From: Zonotrichia leucophrys gambelii
Taxonomy: Eukaryota; Chordata; Aves; Passeriformes; Passerellidae
Assembly: GCF_028769735.1 (NCBI RefSeq)
Contig: NC_088177.1
Coordinates: 18,106,599 to 18,170,598, forward strand
DNA length: 64,000 nucleotides
Direction of reading: 5' to 3'
A model generated the notes under the pieces. That model was not told the DNA's origin. It ran no database searches and saw nothing but the letters and a program-made list of their open reading frames with translations. The translations under genes were made by a program, and so were the position numbers. Below are positions 1 through 9,450 of this stretch, in pieces (positions within the stretch are counted from its first letter, which is position 1; each line of letters begins with the position of its first letter).

Positions 1-1248
1 TGAACATATGAATTAACAATATAAAATTATAATTGATAAATCAAATAAGAATTTACAATTTGCCAATGAATCTAACTGGAATGGAGTTTCACTGGATGTG
101 AATGTGAGATGAGATGTTGGTGTTCATTGCTAAAAATTACTCTCAGCGGTATTTTTCCACTTTATGACACCACAGTTGTAGGTGACTGATCTAAAAACCA
201 GCTTGCCTGTACCTCAGGCAGGGACATGTTGTTCCAAAGATCTTGGCTCATCATTTCCAGTAGTTATTTTTTAAACCTCTCCACCTACACCTTTATTGAT
301 CTCTTGGGCGTTTTTAAGCTCAGCTAAGAAATTAGCCTAGACTGGTATTGGCAGACAAATGATGGGGTTTTAATGTAATAGTTGGTAGAATCCTGGTTAA
401 GTATTTTTACATTTAGGCACTCAGATAAAAGCAGCTGCTATTTAACTCTGCTTTTCTCTGCATGGACATAGTTCAGGTGGGACTTTTGATTTTTGTTTCT
501 GAAAGATAGATTATATTAATATTTTCCTGAGTTGTGAATTATACTCCTTCACAAAGGCTTTTTAAAGTCTAGAAGAGCAAGGTATTTAGGTTTAAAAACT
601 ATCTGCTACAGCTGGGCATTTTTTTCTTTTCCTTCTAAAGCCCTACCCTTGCAGTGGTTAAGATCAGTGCAATCCACACATTGTTTTTCAAAATAAGCCC
701 TTATTTGCAGATACACTTCATTTGACATTTACAATAAACTCTTCATGATTCCTTACTGCATCTTTACCTTTTTGGCTTATGCCTTTTTGGGTTTGGGGCA
801 TTCCTTGTGAGCACCAGGTACAAAATGCTGTTAAAATTGCTGCTACTCTAGCTCCTGTCAAACTGCATGTGAATGACCCAGATAATAAGAAAGTACTAAA
901 GGAGTTGTTATATTTCATTACTCTGTGTCATTAATGTCTTCTTATGTGCTAATGAACCAAAGTTAAGTCATAAATGTCTTTGAAATGTAGGATTATTGAG
1001 GGTTTTTTTGACATGATATAAAGGGGTAACTTCAGCCTTTTGGGTTAGCAGTGCCCTGAGTACCACTTCTTTTGGAAACTCAAAATTGTCATAGTAAAAT
1101 CTACTGTTTAGTTGAAGTGGAAATTTCAAAGAATGCCTAATTTCAATTTTGCTACTAAAATGGTTTGGGTAATCACGAAATGGGTAATATCAGTTACTAA
1201 AACCCTGCACATCATTTGACATTTCATTTGGCAGAAATGCTGTTGATT
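1..1248. other. Noncoding, AT-rich spacer
   Basis: No open frame of note and no repeat family I recognise. The first 120 bases are strongly AT-rich. The rest is unique-looking sequence with many short T and A runs. Parts of it could be conserved noncoding DNA, but nothing in it decides this. Confidence 0.5.
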
Positions 1249-1287
1249 TGGAGCTCTCCAGTTCATTCCTGGCTGTGGAGAGCTCCA
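1249..1287. other. Hairpin, 12-bp perfect stem
   Basis: TGGAGCTCTCCA at 1249-1260 is the exact reverse complement of TGGAGAGCTCCA at 1276-1287, leaving a 15-base loop. Under random sequence I would expect roughly 0.1 such hairpins in 64 kb, so it is mildly unusual. Function unknown. Confidence 0.6.
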
Positions 1288-1775
1288 TGAGAGCATCCAA
1301 GGCACACACACACGGTGAGCAGCATCTTTATTTGTTGGTAACATTACAGGATGCCCCAGGAGGCTCCAGAGTCTTGGGCCCCCCTTCTGTTTTCTTTTTC
1401 TATACCTAGCAGCTGTTGATTCAATTTTTTTTGCACCTTTTTTTTTTTTTGTCCCAGACCGGTGGCACTTTCTGTGTAATTTATGGCATGTAATTCCTAG
1501 CAAGAAAATGCCCTAAATGTAAAAATCATAGTAAGAACATGAAGGTAAAAACATTTGCTTGCTGCTGTAACTGGAAAACAGTGCACTAAGAATCAGTGTA
1601 CACTTAAATGATATCTTTGTGCCTATGGACCTTGTAGGAAACACAGCAGCCAAGCTGCATTGTTCAGCAGGCATCCCAAAGTGTAGGATTCCCGAGGGGA
1701 GGGAAGGGGAGAAGTGCCCCATCAGAGGCAGTGCCCTGTCCCTGGAGAGGGCAAGGTTTGGAGAGCACCGTGGGA
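1288..1775. other. Noncoding stretch with CA run and T tracts
   Basis: Contains a short CA run at about 1303-1313, an 8-base T run near 1425 and a 13-base T run at 1438-1450. Read on the minus strand, the T runs give a lysine-rich open frame of about 125 codons, which is an artefact of poly-A. No gene is supported. Confidence 0.5.
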
Positions 1776-1915
1776 GCTCGGCAAGCCGGGAGCGTCCCTG
1801 TGCCTCGCTGCGCGCTGGAGCAGCGCGGCTGCCTCGCACGGGAAGGGAGCGGGAGGCGGCTGTAGGGGCTGGCGGCAGCCCTGCACTGCACAACGTCCCG
1901 GGAAGCTGCGCAGAA
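1776..1915. promoter_or_regulatory. Small CpG cluster
   Basis: About 16 CpG dinucleotides in 140 bases, against a background in which CpG is rare. The block is GC-rich and ends just before an AT-rich stretch. It is too short for a classical CpG island, but is the kind of unmethylated patch seen at enhancers or weak noncoding-RNA promoters. Open frames across it in several phases reflect its high GC content and have no family match. Confidence 0.35.
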
Positions 1916-2239
1916 AAGCATGACACAAGCCTTGAAACATTTAGGGAGGGGGCATGTTATTTTAATATCCTTTTTTGTGCTTAATAGAAAAGGGGTTTGT
2001 GGTTAATTCTTTATTATCTCCGACAGCAGTTCTCGCTTCGGCTCCTCTTTCTTTAACTGCCAAGCTAGCATTTTCCTTTTTTATTGCTCCTTTCTTCGAG
2101 GTTTGCTTTGGAATAGTGCCAGTTATCATTTCCCATTAGGGCAAATATTGCATCAAACTCATGATTAGGGATTTGAGGGCTTGGGAATATCATTCTCTAA
2201 CATTTGTCTTTCATTTTCAAAGTCTTTTTCTCTCTCTTT
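1916..2239. promoter_or_regulatory. Candidate conserved noncoding block
   Basis: AT-rich, unique-looking sequence with homeodomain-type TTAAT/ATTA cores and no repeat signature, abutting the CpG cluster upstream. The call is by appearance only. A cross-species alignment would confirm or remove it. Confidence 0.3.
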
Positions 2240-2304
2240 GTACACACACATATGCGCACATGCCTGCATATCTGTGGATATACATATGTGTATATATATT
2301 TATA
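2240..2304. repeat. Alternating purine-pyrimidine low-complexity tract
   Basis: Runs of CA/TG and TA steps (ACACACAC, ATATGCGCACATG, TATGTGTATATATA) make a 65-base low-complexity stretch with strong alternating purine-pyrimidine character. Confidence 0.6.
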
Positions 2305-3284
2305 GAGAAGAAGAAAGTAGGTGCATGTGCCTGATTACACGTTAGGTTTACATGTATGCATGTGTCTGCATGTAAAGTTTAAACCTCGTCTCCTAGACAA
2401 AGGAAAAGGGAAGAGCTTTCTCCTCGTGTGTGATTTCTGAGGACTCAGAAGGTTAATAAAGGAGAAGAATAACAGATTTGTTTGTATGTTTTGGGTTAAA
2501 TACTTCAGTTTTGCAGAGAAGGAAGGTGTTAAGAACACACACTGTGAGCGTGGAGATGAAGCCACTGCTAGGGAGCTGCTATCAGTTTTACCGACCCTAC
2601 AAAACTGGGGAACAACACTGCCTAATTTTTCAGTGTGCCTTTTATGGTGCCTTCCCTGTTACCTTTACCTGTACATATATAGCCACTTCATGTCTAGCAC
2701 ATTCCTTGAATAAAGTGGCAAAAAATACTACATTTCTAGAAATGAACTATTCTGTAGTATGAACATATGCTGCACCACCTATATTGAAGAATGATACAGA
2801 TTCTTAGGCTCTGATTTGGACATCCTGAATAGTGTCCTGAATCACTAAAGGTGCTCATTTCTCTTGGTTAAATGTGGCCTAAATGTCCCGAGGCAGACAA
2901 GAGACTGCTGGTCATGAGCACTGATTTAGGCTTCAAGGCATCTGGCTTCTGGCTTAATCTACCTCTCCCCTTGCTTACCTCCCAACACTTAGGCAGTTCT
3001 AAAATATTCCAAAATCTTTCCAGCTGCCACCTATTTCTGATGCTGGCTCACAAAACCCAACACCCGCTTTCAGTACCTAATTTTAGGAGGATTTTTGCAG
3101 AATATATTTTTTTTCCCGGTAAAACTTTGCTTACGCCTGGCCTGGGGGAAGGCATGTTACAGGTGGTTCTCCCCACCAGGTGCTCCTGTGGGAATGGGAA
3201 TTGTGGTGATGCCTGGGGTCTGTGCTCTCCTCCTCCACCACCGTCCTGACCCCCCTCCCAAAAAAGGGTTCCCGAGAGCCAGGC
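2305..3284. other. Noncoding spacer
   Basis: No repeat family, RNA gene or credible coding region is visible. Short open frames of 75-125 codons overlap one another in different phases and on both strands, as expected by chance. Confidence 0.5.
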
Positions 3285-3400
3285 ACCATCCTCCTTCACA
3301 CCCGGCAAATCACTTAACCTCTCAGCACGCCGGCTTTCGCAGCTGTTAACACAGGGAACGGTTTTATTTCACCTCCTCTCGTAAAGAGCATTGCGGCTCT
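3285..3400 (+). repeat. MIR-like (CORE-SINE) remnant
   Basis: The stretch GCAAATCACTTAACCTCTC at 3305-3323 closely matches the MIR core (GGCAAGTCACTTAACCTCTC). About 20 bases on there is a CAGCTGTTAA..GGGA..ACCTCCTC pattern that follows the MIR order (CATCTGTAAAATGGGGA..ACCTACCTC). The copy is old and diverged. It sits beside unique AT-containing sequence that looks like a regulatory block, so it may have been co-opted. A profile search against the MIR consensus would settle it. Confidence 0.4.
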
Positions 3401-3720
3401 GATCGACCCGAGGCCAAGCGTTATTTCCACTTACAGATAAGGTGGATTTTGGCAGCTGGTGAGAGGGAGGCAAGCACATTCATCTGGGTAAAATCCCCTG
3501 GCTGGAGAAATAGCCAACGGGGAAGTTTTATAAGGCAGGCACAAAGCAATATCAGCAATATCCAGAGCAAATCTTGTATCGGAGTTGTTATTTTTGCTCT
3601 GACCTGGCAGTGGTCGGCTGGGGAATTGGGGGGTCTGGGAGGAGACTGGAGCAGGCGAGCAGCAGAGCGGTGCTGGCCAGCTCAGCTGGGTGGTGCTGAC
3701 ACTCACAGCACCCGACAGGT
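3401..3720. promoter_or_regulatory. Candidate conserved noncoding block
   Basis: Unique-looking sequence with AGATAAGG (GATA-type) near 3435, TTTTATAAGGC near 3525, repeated CAATATC at about 3547 and 3556, and several CpGs. No coding frame or repeat is recognised. Regulatory function is inferred. Confidence 0.3.
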
Positions 3721-4330
3721 TCCTAAATACATATATTTCCAGGCAGCCAATTTGCCTCCAAAAAATTTATTCTTCAAGGCTTGTTCCCATCTGCCAAAAG
3801 AAAACATGTCATTTATAAAAAAACCCCGAAATCTAACACTGACAGACAGGAGTGCGTTGTTGAGCTACAGCCCTCGGGTTTTACCTGAGCCTAGCGCCGG
3901 AACCGAGTGGGGACACAGTCCTGTCACCCACATGCTTTATTAACAGTCAGCTTTTAATTTTTCTTTTCCCTTTATTCACAGTTCACCCTTTTTTTTTCCA
4001 AAAAATACTACACTTGCTTCATTAAAATTTCTGCAAAAAATGAGCCCAGGCAAAGAGACTCAGTCATTGTGCAGATGAAATACAATGTCATCTCTTTTCC
4101 TGCTCCTAAATACAATGGCTGTAAGTTAAAATCACTGCAGTAATTTTTGTAATTTATACTGTAATCCGGATTGATAAACTTTACTCCATGTTTTTAGCTC
4201 TGCCATGCTGCTTCTGCCCTCCCTTCCTGAAAACAAAGTCATAATCCCCACATGGGAAAGCTTTAAGTTGAGAAAAGGTACAGTAAACTCCCACTTACTT
4301 TAGAAGTCTTTAAGTCATTAAGGCAAAAGG
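3721..4330. other. AT-rich noncoding block
   Basis: Mostly AT-rich with TAAATACATATATTT at the start and repeated AATTT and AAAATAC elements. No gene, RNA gene or named repeat is visible. Possibly conserved noncoding DNA. Confidence 0.35.
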
Positions 4331-6679
4331 ATGGTTGATTATAATATTCTAAAAACACAGCTGCTAAAAAAAAGTTTCCAGCAGCCACCAACTTATTATT
4401 TTGTCATCATCTTAGACATACTTATGACATATGGGAAAAATAAAAGATTAAATCTCTGTCCCCAAACTGCCTCCACAGCCACGCAGTCCTGGAACAAGCA
4501 ACATCTTCTGAAAGAAGGAGGCTCGGCCTGACTCCCTGCCAGTGCGCGCAGGGGCGGCTTCCAGCCCCACGTTCACTTTCACAGCCTTGAAAGCTGAATC
4601 TTCTGTGGGGTTTGCAAAACATCAGCTGGGAAAACTGTGGCTAAATCAAGAGCAACCACAGTTTGCCAGGGAACAAATATCCCAGCTTTGGCCATACCAA
4701 TGTTCTATGCACTGCTGCTTATGTTTTCATTTCTCACACACCACAGAAATAGAAAAGTCATTGCTGGTATTGCCAGTGGGGCTCAATTATGGAGCCCCAT
4801 AAACCTTTTCACTCTGCCTCAGTAAAGAGCAGCAGCCTTCTCCCCATGCCCACATTGTTGAGGCTACCTCAAAAATAAACCTGCCTACAAGAGGAAACCA
4901 CAGTAGGTTTCCCAGAGACGGATGGTGCCTTGGGTGGAGAAAAGATTTTCTATTGCCAGTCTCTCCATATGTCGAGGCCAAAGTGAGTAAGGAGCCCTTG
5001 GTGTGGTGTGGCACCCGGGAAGTTGAGCGGCAGTGGGCAACTCTTATTGTCAGCAGTGTTATTTATGCTGATGTTGTTTAAAAAAATCACCCACTTCATT
5101 TTAAAACTACAGATCAAGCAGGATGCCTTCTAACTTATGATCAAGGTGGAGACTGCTGAGGAAACCAGAAACACTAAAATGAAAAGTAGATGTTGCTTCA
5201 AACACTAACCAGAAGCTGTGGTTGCATGAGTGGCAGAGCAGTGTCTGTGGTGGCTTGGTGGGGAGATCAGACTTTCTATGAGTAAGGTCTGACCATCCCC
5301 TTATTACAACCAAGACATAAGCAGCTAAGGAACACAAGATTAACCTTTGTGCTGCAGCAATGTACCAGCTATACATACTGCAATATCATGTCTTTTAGTT
5401 ATATGGGAGGCAGAGACCATGGCTGTGATGGTGTTTGTACAAAGCTCTGGTGAAAGAAACCATCCACACTGGGAGCACAGCAGAGTGTGAGCATAAACTA
5501 TTCTGATGTGGGAGGGAAAGAAGGCAAGCCTGCCCACTAGAGAAACACTTCCAGCTCTTTACAGAGAAATGTCATTGTAGGTTTAGAAAAATACTGGGCC
5601 ATGTTGGTCCCAAACCTTCCAGATCTGTCTGTGGCCCATCTCAGAGTGCTGGCATTGCTTGGCATTGCTGCCCCGACAGTGCTGGTTCTGCATAGGGCCT
5701 GCCAAGTGCCAGTGCTGCAAGTGTCTCTCATGACACCCCAAAATCCAGGGCATGCCTGTGTGTGCCTTTCTCTGAGCCATTCCTTCCTCCCATGTCCCGT
5801 CAGCATGGGCTGAGCGCTGCTCACCAATAGAGCTGATGGTGCTTGTCACTGAGATTTCAGCTTGAGTCTCAGGAGAAAGGGAAGTTTGGACCCATGGGAA
5901 ATGACATCCTGAAGCTAAAATGTGCAAATTATTGAGGTGTGAGTGTAATGGAAAAGTATGGGTTCCTGAACGTGGGTGTGTACGTACCAGGGTACCTGGC
6001 ACAGCTTGTGCAATGCAGAATGCCTCTCTACAGTCTCCCAGTTACAGGAAACTGTTCCCAAAGCTTGCTAGAAAATGTCTGCAGGACGATGTGAAGCACA
6101 AACTGGGGCAGCAGCAGGATGAGGAGCAGTAACCCGCCTTCTCTGCTAGCACGTTTTTCCCCATACCTGCCACTCTCCAACCCTTTTTTTCCTGGAGCAG
6201 CTGGGATGTCATGTACATGCACTAATGTGTACAAGCATGGTGTCACAGCCATGCCACCAGCTCGCCACCTGCATGGAGCTGAAATCCAGATACATAGAGC
6301 ACGAGGGGTAATTCCCTGGGGCAGAAAAGTGTCTGATGCCTCCTCTCCACTCTCTGATACCACTTGTTTAATGAAAATTATGCATCAAAGTGGCTGTAGC
6401 AGCAGGGTGGGATGGTGCCTCACCCCAAAGGCACTCAGGCTAGTGGAGGTGGTGTCCCTCACTTTGGAGCCTCTGGGTCGGGACAGTAACAGCAATAACG
6501 CCATCAGAATTGTTCTCATGGGCTCACAGGGCTGCAGAGCCCACCAGCAGCCATCTTTGGGCTCACACCAGTGCAGGGGAAGGTGTGCTGGCTTTCTGCT
6601 CCTCATGAAAACACCTGTCTGCACTCAGGAGGTTTTCCCACTACTTCCCATGAAAGGCCCATCCAAACACCTTTAGTGT
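4331..6679. other. Ordinary noncoding spacer
   Basis: Mixed composition. The longest plus frame (6119-6676, about 185 codons) is overlapped by antisense frames and resembles no family I know. A perfect 10-base tandem duplication, TGGCATTGCT, is at 5650-5669. Nothing else stands out. Confidence 0.5.
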
Positions 6680-7138
6680 CATCATAGCTTGCGTTAAGTC
6701 AGTATAATGCAGACCAGCTTAAGTTTATAGTGCTGTTTTTTATAGAGGAGCATTTATTTCTTGTATCAACTCTCATGGATGTTTTATCTGTTTTATATCC
6801 CATTGAATCCTCTGTGAAACTGCACTAGTTTACAATAATTTTATTACTTTATTAATTAAACGTTTTCCAACAAGCTAGCTATGGCATTTCTTATCATCAA
6901 GGGTTCCATTAGTTTTTAATGGTGTGAGACAAAATTACCATTTACCCACATGCAATTTAAGAAGCATCATTAACGCAGAGAAAGCACCAGGTGGGATTTC
7001 TAATAGTTACTGTTTCTCATTTTTGTTTTTATTTAAAAGGAATAACTGGTTTTGAGGTTTTTGCTGCAAGGTTGCCAAATCCTCACTTTGTTTTTATGTT
7101 CAAGATAATTTAAAATAATGTTCTTCTATCTCCTTAGG
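6680..7138. promoter_or_regulatory. AT-rich candidate conserved noncoding block
   Basis: AT-rich, repeat-free sequence with many homeodomain-type cores (ATTAATTAAAC near 6850, TTAATGG near 6916), an AGCTAGCT palindrome near 6872 and few CpGs. It ends in a pyrimidine-rich run and AG, a good splice-acceptor shape. The regulatory role is inferred from appearance only. Confidence 0.35.
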
Positions 7139-7206
7139 CTCTTCTCCACACTATTTCCCTTATCAGCAGATCGCGTGGTGCGTACGCAGTGTCTCGGTGC
7201 AGCCGG
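7139..7206 (+). other. Possible cryptic or alternative exon
   Basis: Preceded by a pyrimidine tract ending in CTCCTTAG and followed at 7207 by GTGAGT, a strong 5' splice site. The 68 bases between are open in all three plus frames. The third frame reads SSPHYFPYQQIAWC..., for which I recall no family. The length is not a multiple of three. It may be a lncRNA exon or a chance pair of splice-like sites. Transcript data are needed. Confidence 0.15.
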
Positions 7207-7540
7207 GTGAGTGTGTTGTCTGCACAGTAATCACCAAGAACAAAGACTCGTCTGCACGGTCAGTGAGCAGGGCTGGGGGCCGTGTGCCACACGTGTGCCT
7301 GAGACACTGCCTGGCTTTGCAGGGCTGTGGCAGGAGGGAGCTGAGCCCGTGCAAGCCCCAAACCACACTCAGCGCCCACCTTGCATGGCTTGGGGCCCAC
7401 AGGCACCGGTCACTGTGTCCCACAGGAGCAATCCCAAGCACAGGAGAGTGGGAAGTGCTCCTTGGCCATGCTCATCCATGGCATCAGGAATCAGCACTGT
7501 GAGGACAGGAAGTGGCAACCTGCCTTTTTAAAGGTCTTGA
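7207..7540. other. Noncoding spacer
   Basis: GC-moderate stretch. Overlapping short open frames on both strands show no family resemblance. Confidence 0.45.
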
Positions 7541-7780
7541 GGAACTTTGACACAGTTTGATACTTTGATATTGGTGTTCCTTGCCAAAGACAAGGGAAAT
7601 CCTACGATTGTAGTAAATATTTATCTTAAACGAAATGAGAATAATTAAATGGCACCTTCATTGCCATATTCTATTCAATTATGCTGACTATTAACTAATT
7701 GCTGACTCAGTCCATTTACATGTTAATAAATGTCTGTGTTTAAGGTCCTCCTTGGTTAATTTTCTAGGTTTAACAATACT
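7541..7780. promoter_or_regulatory. AT-rich candidate conserved noncoding block
   Basis: Repeat-free AT-rich stretch with AATAATTAAATGG near 7640 and ATTAACTAATTGCTGACTCA near 7690; TGACTCA is an AP-1-type site. The call is by appearance. Confidence 0.3.
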
Positions 7781-7869
7781 GAATTGCTGGTCTTTTTTTT
7801 TCCCCATGAACTCATTGCTTTTGCTTAATTCCTTGACCTCCTGCTGGCACGCATGGATGTGGGTGGTAC

Positions 7870-7990
7870 AACCCTGCCCCTGGCCACGGCACGCGGTGGG
7901 TCCGAGCCGGGGCCTCGCCGGCGAGATGGAGCGCGAGGGTCCAGATGGTGCACGATCCCATGAACCGCTGAGCGCGAAGCGCGCGGGAGG
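7870..7990. promoter_or_regulatory. Small CpG cluster
   Basis: About 17 CpGs in 120 bases, including runs such as GCGCGAAGCGCGCGGG at its right end. It is sharply bounded by CpG-poor sequence on both sides. Possibly an unmethylated enhancer or noncoding promoter. Confidence 0.35.
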
Positions 7991-9094
7991 GTGTTAGGGA
8001 TATTTAGTGGGATGTGTTTGACAAGGTGTTTCCTTATTTAAAGGGGAGGGGAGGAAAAGGCAGATGGTGTGGCTGTTTCTAATGACATTCCCTGGCTGGG
8101 TTTTTTAACAGCAGACATGAGAGGGGCATAAGCACCTGACGCGCCTGTCTGCTTGGATGCTGGGAGGGAAGGGACGCTGACAAAACAGGTCCCACTGCCA
8201 CCCCATTACCTGTTCTGCTTATTTAATATGCCAGGGTGCCTGGTGAGGCTGATGGAAGGGTCTGTCCTGGGCCAAAGTCCCCAGAGCCACTGGTGTAGTG
8301 TTTACCATGTTGCTTTGTCACATCACAGCCACACAGCTTGGGGGAAAGAGCACTTTCCCAGAACCCCACCATCCCTGTTTTGCTTCCCTGCACCTGTCTC
8401 CCTCCAGCCTCATCCTGTCTTATTTTCCTGCTCTCTGAGCTCTCTTTTTGCCCAGGTGCTGTGCTGTCACTGACAGCACTGTACAGATCTGTCCCACCAC
8501 AGGCTGGAGCTGCTGCCTGCCCAGTGGCCTCCTGGAAACACCTGGGACAATGCTCTGGGTGAGAGGAGGGAGGTTGCAAGTGGTGTTTTCCTCTTGGAGG
8601 TTTTTAAGCACGCTACAATCAGAAGTGGTGTGATATTTTTGTATGCTTAGGAGCTTCTATTAAAATAGAAACAAATGCTGAATTTCCTAAATGGGCAGAT
8701 AAGTGTATTATGACGGAGAGCAAACAAATGCACAGGGATATCCTCTGCTTTAAATGTACGCTGCACTGAACTCCTGGTCAGATAAATTCCTAATTAATTT
8801 TCTTGTGCAGGACATGGAACAAAAGCTCTGATTATATATTAAAGCAAGAGGTACAAAAATATCTTCCTCAATGCTTCCACATTATCTTATTTCTTGCCTG
8901 CAAAGGGACTGTGGGGTGGCCGTCCTTGGGGTGATGCCACGGCAAGCCCCAGTGGGAGTTACCAAAGAATCCTGACCCGCTCAGCATGCCAGGGGCTGGG
9001 ACAGCTCCCGCCCCCGGCAGCCTGTGGCAGGAAACCCCGCGCTGGCCCGGCTGGGCGGCTTTGGAAGCGGTGCCAGGCGGGCAGGCGGGCAGCG
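7991..9094. other. Noncoding spacer
   Basis: 8000-8600 is GC-moderate with chance open frames on both strands. 8600-8890 is AT-rich and unique-looking. No gene or named repeat is visible. Confidence 0.45.
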
Positions 9095-9250
9095 CAGAGC
9101 TGCGACTGGCACTTTATGCTAATGGCTCAGCCATTATTTATTCCTTTGGAATTCATTACAGTCGCATTATTTGCGATCGGCTCATTTAGTGTCACGAATG
9201 CATCCGTAGGATTTTTTTTATTGTGACCTAATTAATAATGAATGATTCTG
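9095..9250. promoter_or_regulatory. Compact candidate enhancer block
   Basis: A dense AT-rich block with an odd-centred palindrome AATGGCT-C-AGCCATT at 9121-9135, GAATTCATT, GCATTATTTGCGATCG and TAATTAATAATGAATGATT at its right end. Homeodomain-type cores are frequent. It directly abuts a CpG cluster at 9251. This AT-rich block plus CpG-rich shoulder is common at developmental regulatory elements; the function is inferred. Confidence 0.4.
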
Positions 9251-9450
9251 TTTGGGAGCGCCGCCGTACGCGGGGTTTCAAGGCGGGCGCAGGAGTCCCA
9301 GCGAGCGTGGCTCGGCAGCTCCGTGCGGTGACAAACGCGGCAGCAAATGATGCTCAGCCGCACGGGCAGGGGCCGGGGCAGGGCACGGGCTCCGCAGGGT
9401 CCCACAGCCCACCCTGCGGCCACCCGCCCTCCGCCCCCAGCTGCAGCTTT
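9251..9450. promoter_or_regulatory. CpG-island-like cluster
   Basis: About 22 CpGs in 190 bases with high GC content, starting GGGAGCGCCGCCGTACGCGG. It lies immediately beside the AT-rich block at 9095-9250. No start codon, exon or known first-exon peptide is evident in any frame, so a noncoding promoter or CpG-rich enhancer is the best reading. Confidence 0.4.

Noticed and set aside
1126..1503. Minus-strand frame with a KKKK-rich start
   Set aside because: The basic run comes from the T13 tract; the rest has no family resemblance.
2030..2055. U6 snRNA-like string (CTCGCTTCGGC)
   Set aside because: Only about 10 bases resemble the U6 5' end; no downstream U6 sequence and no terminator.
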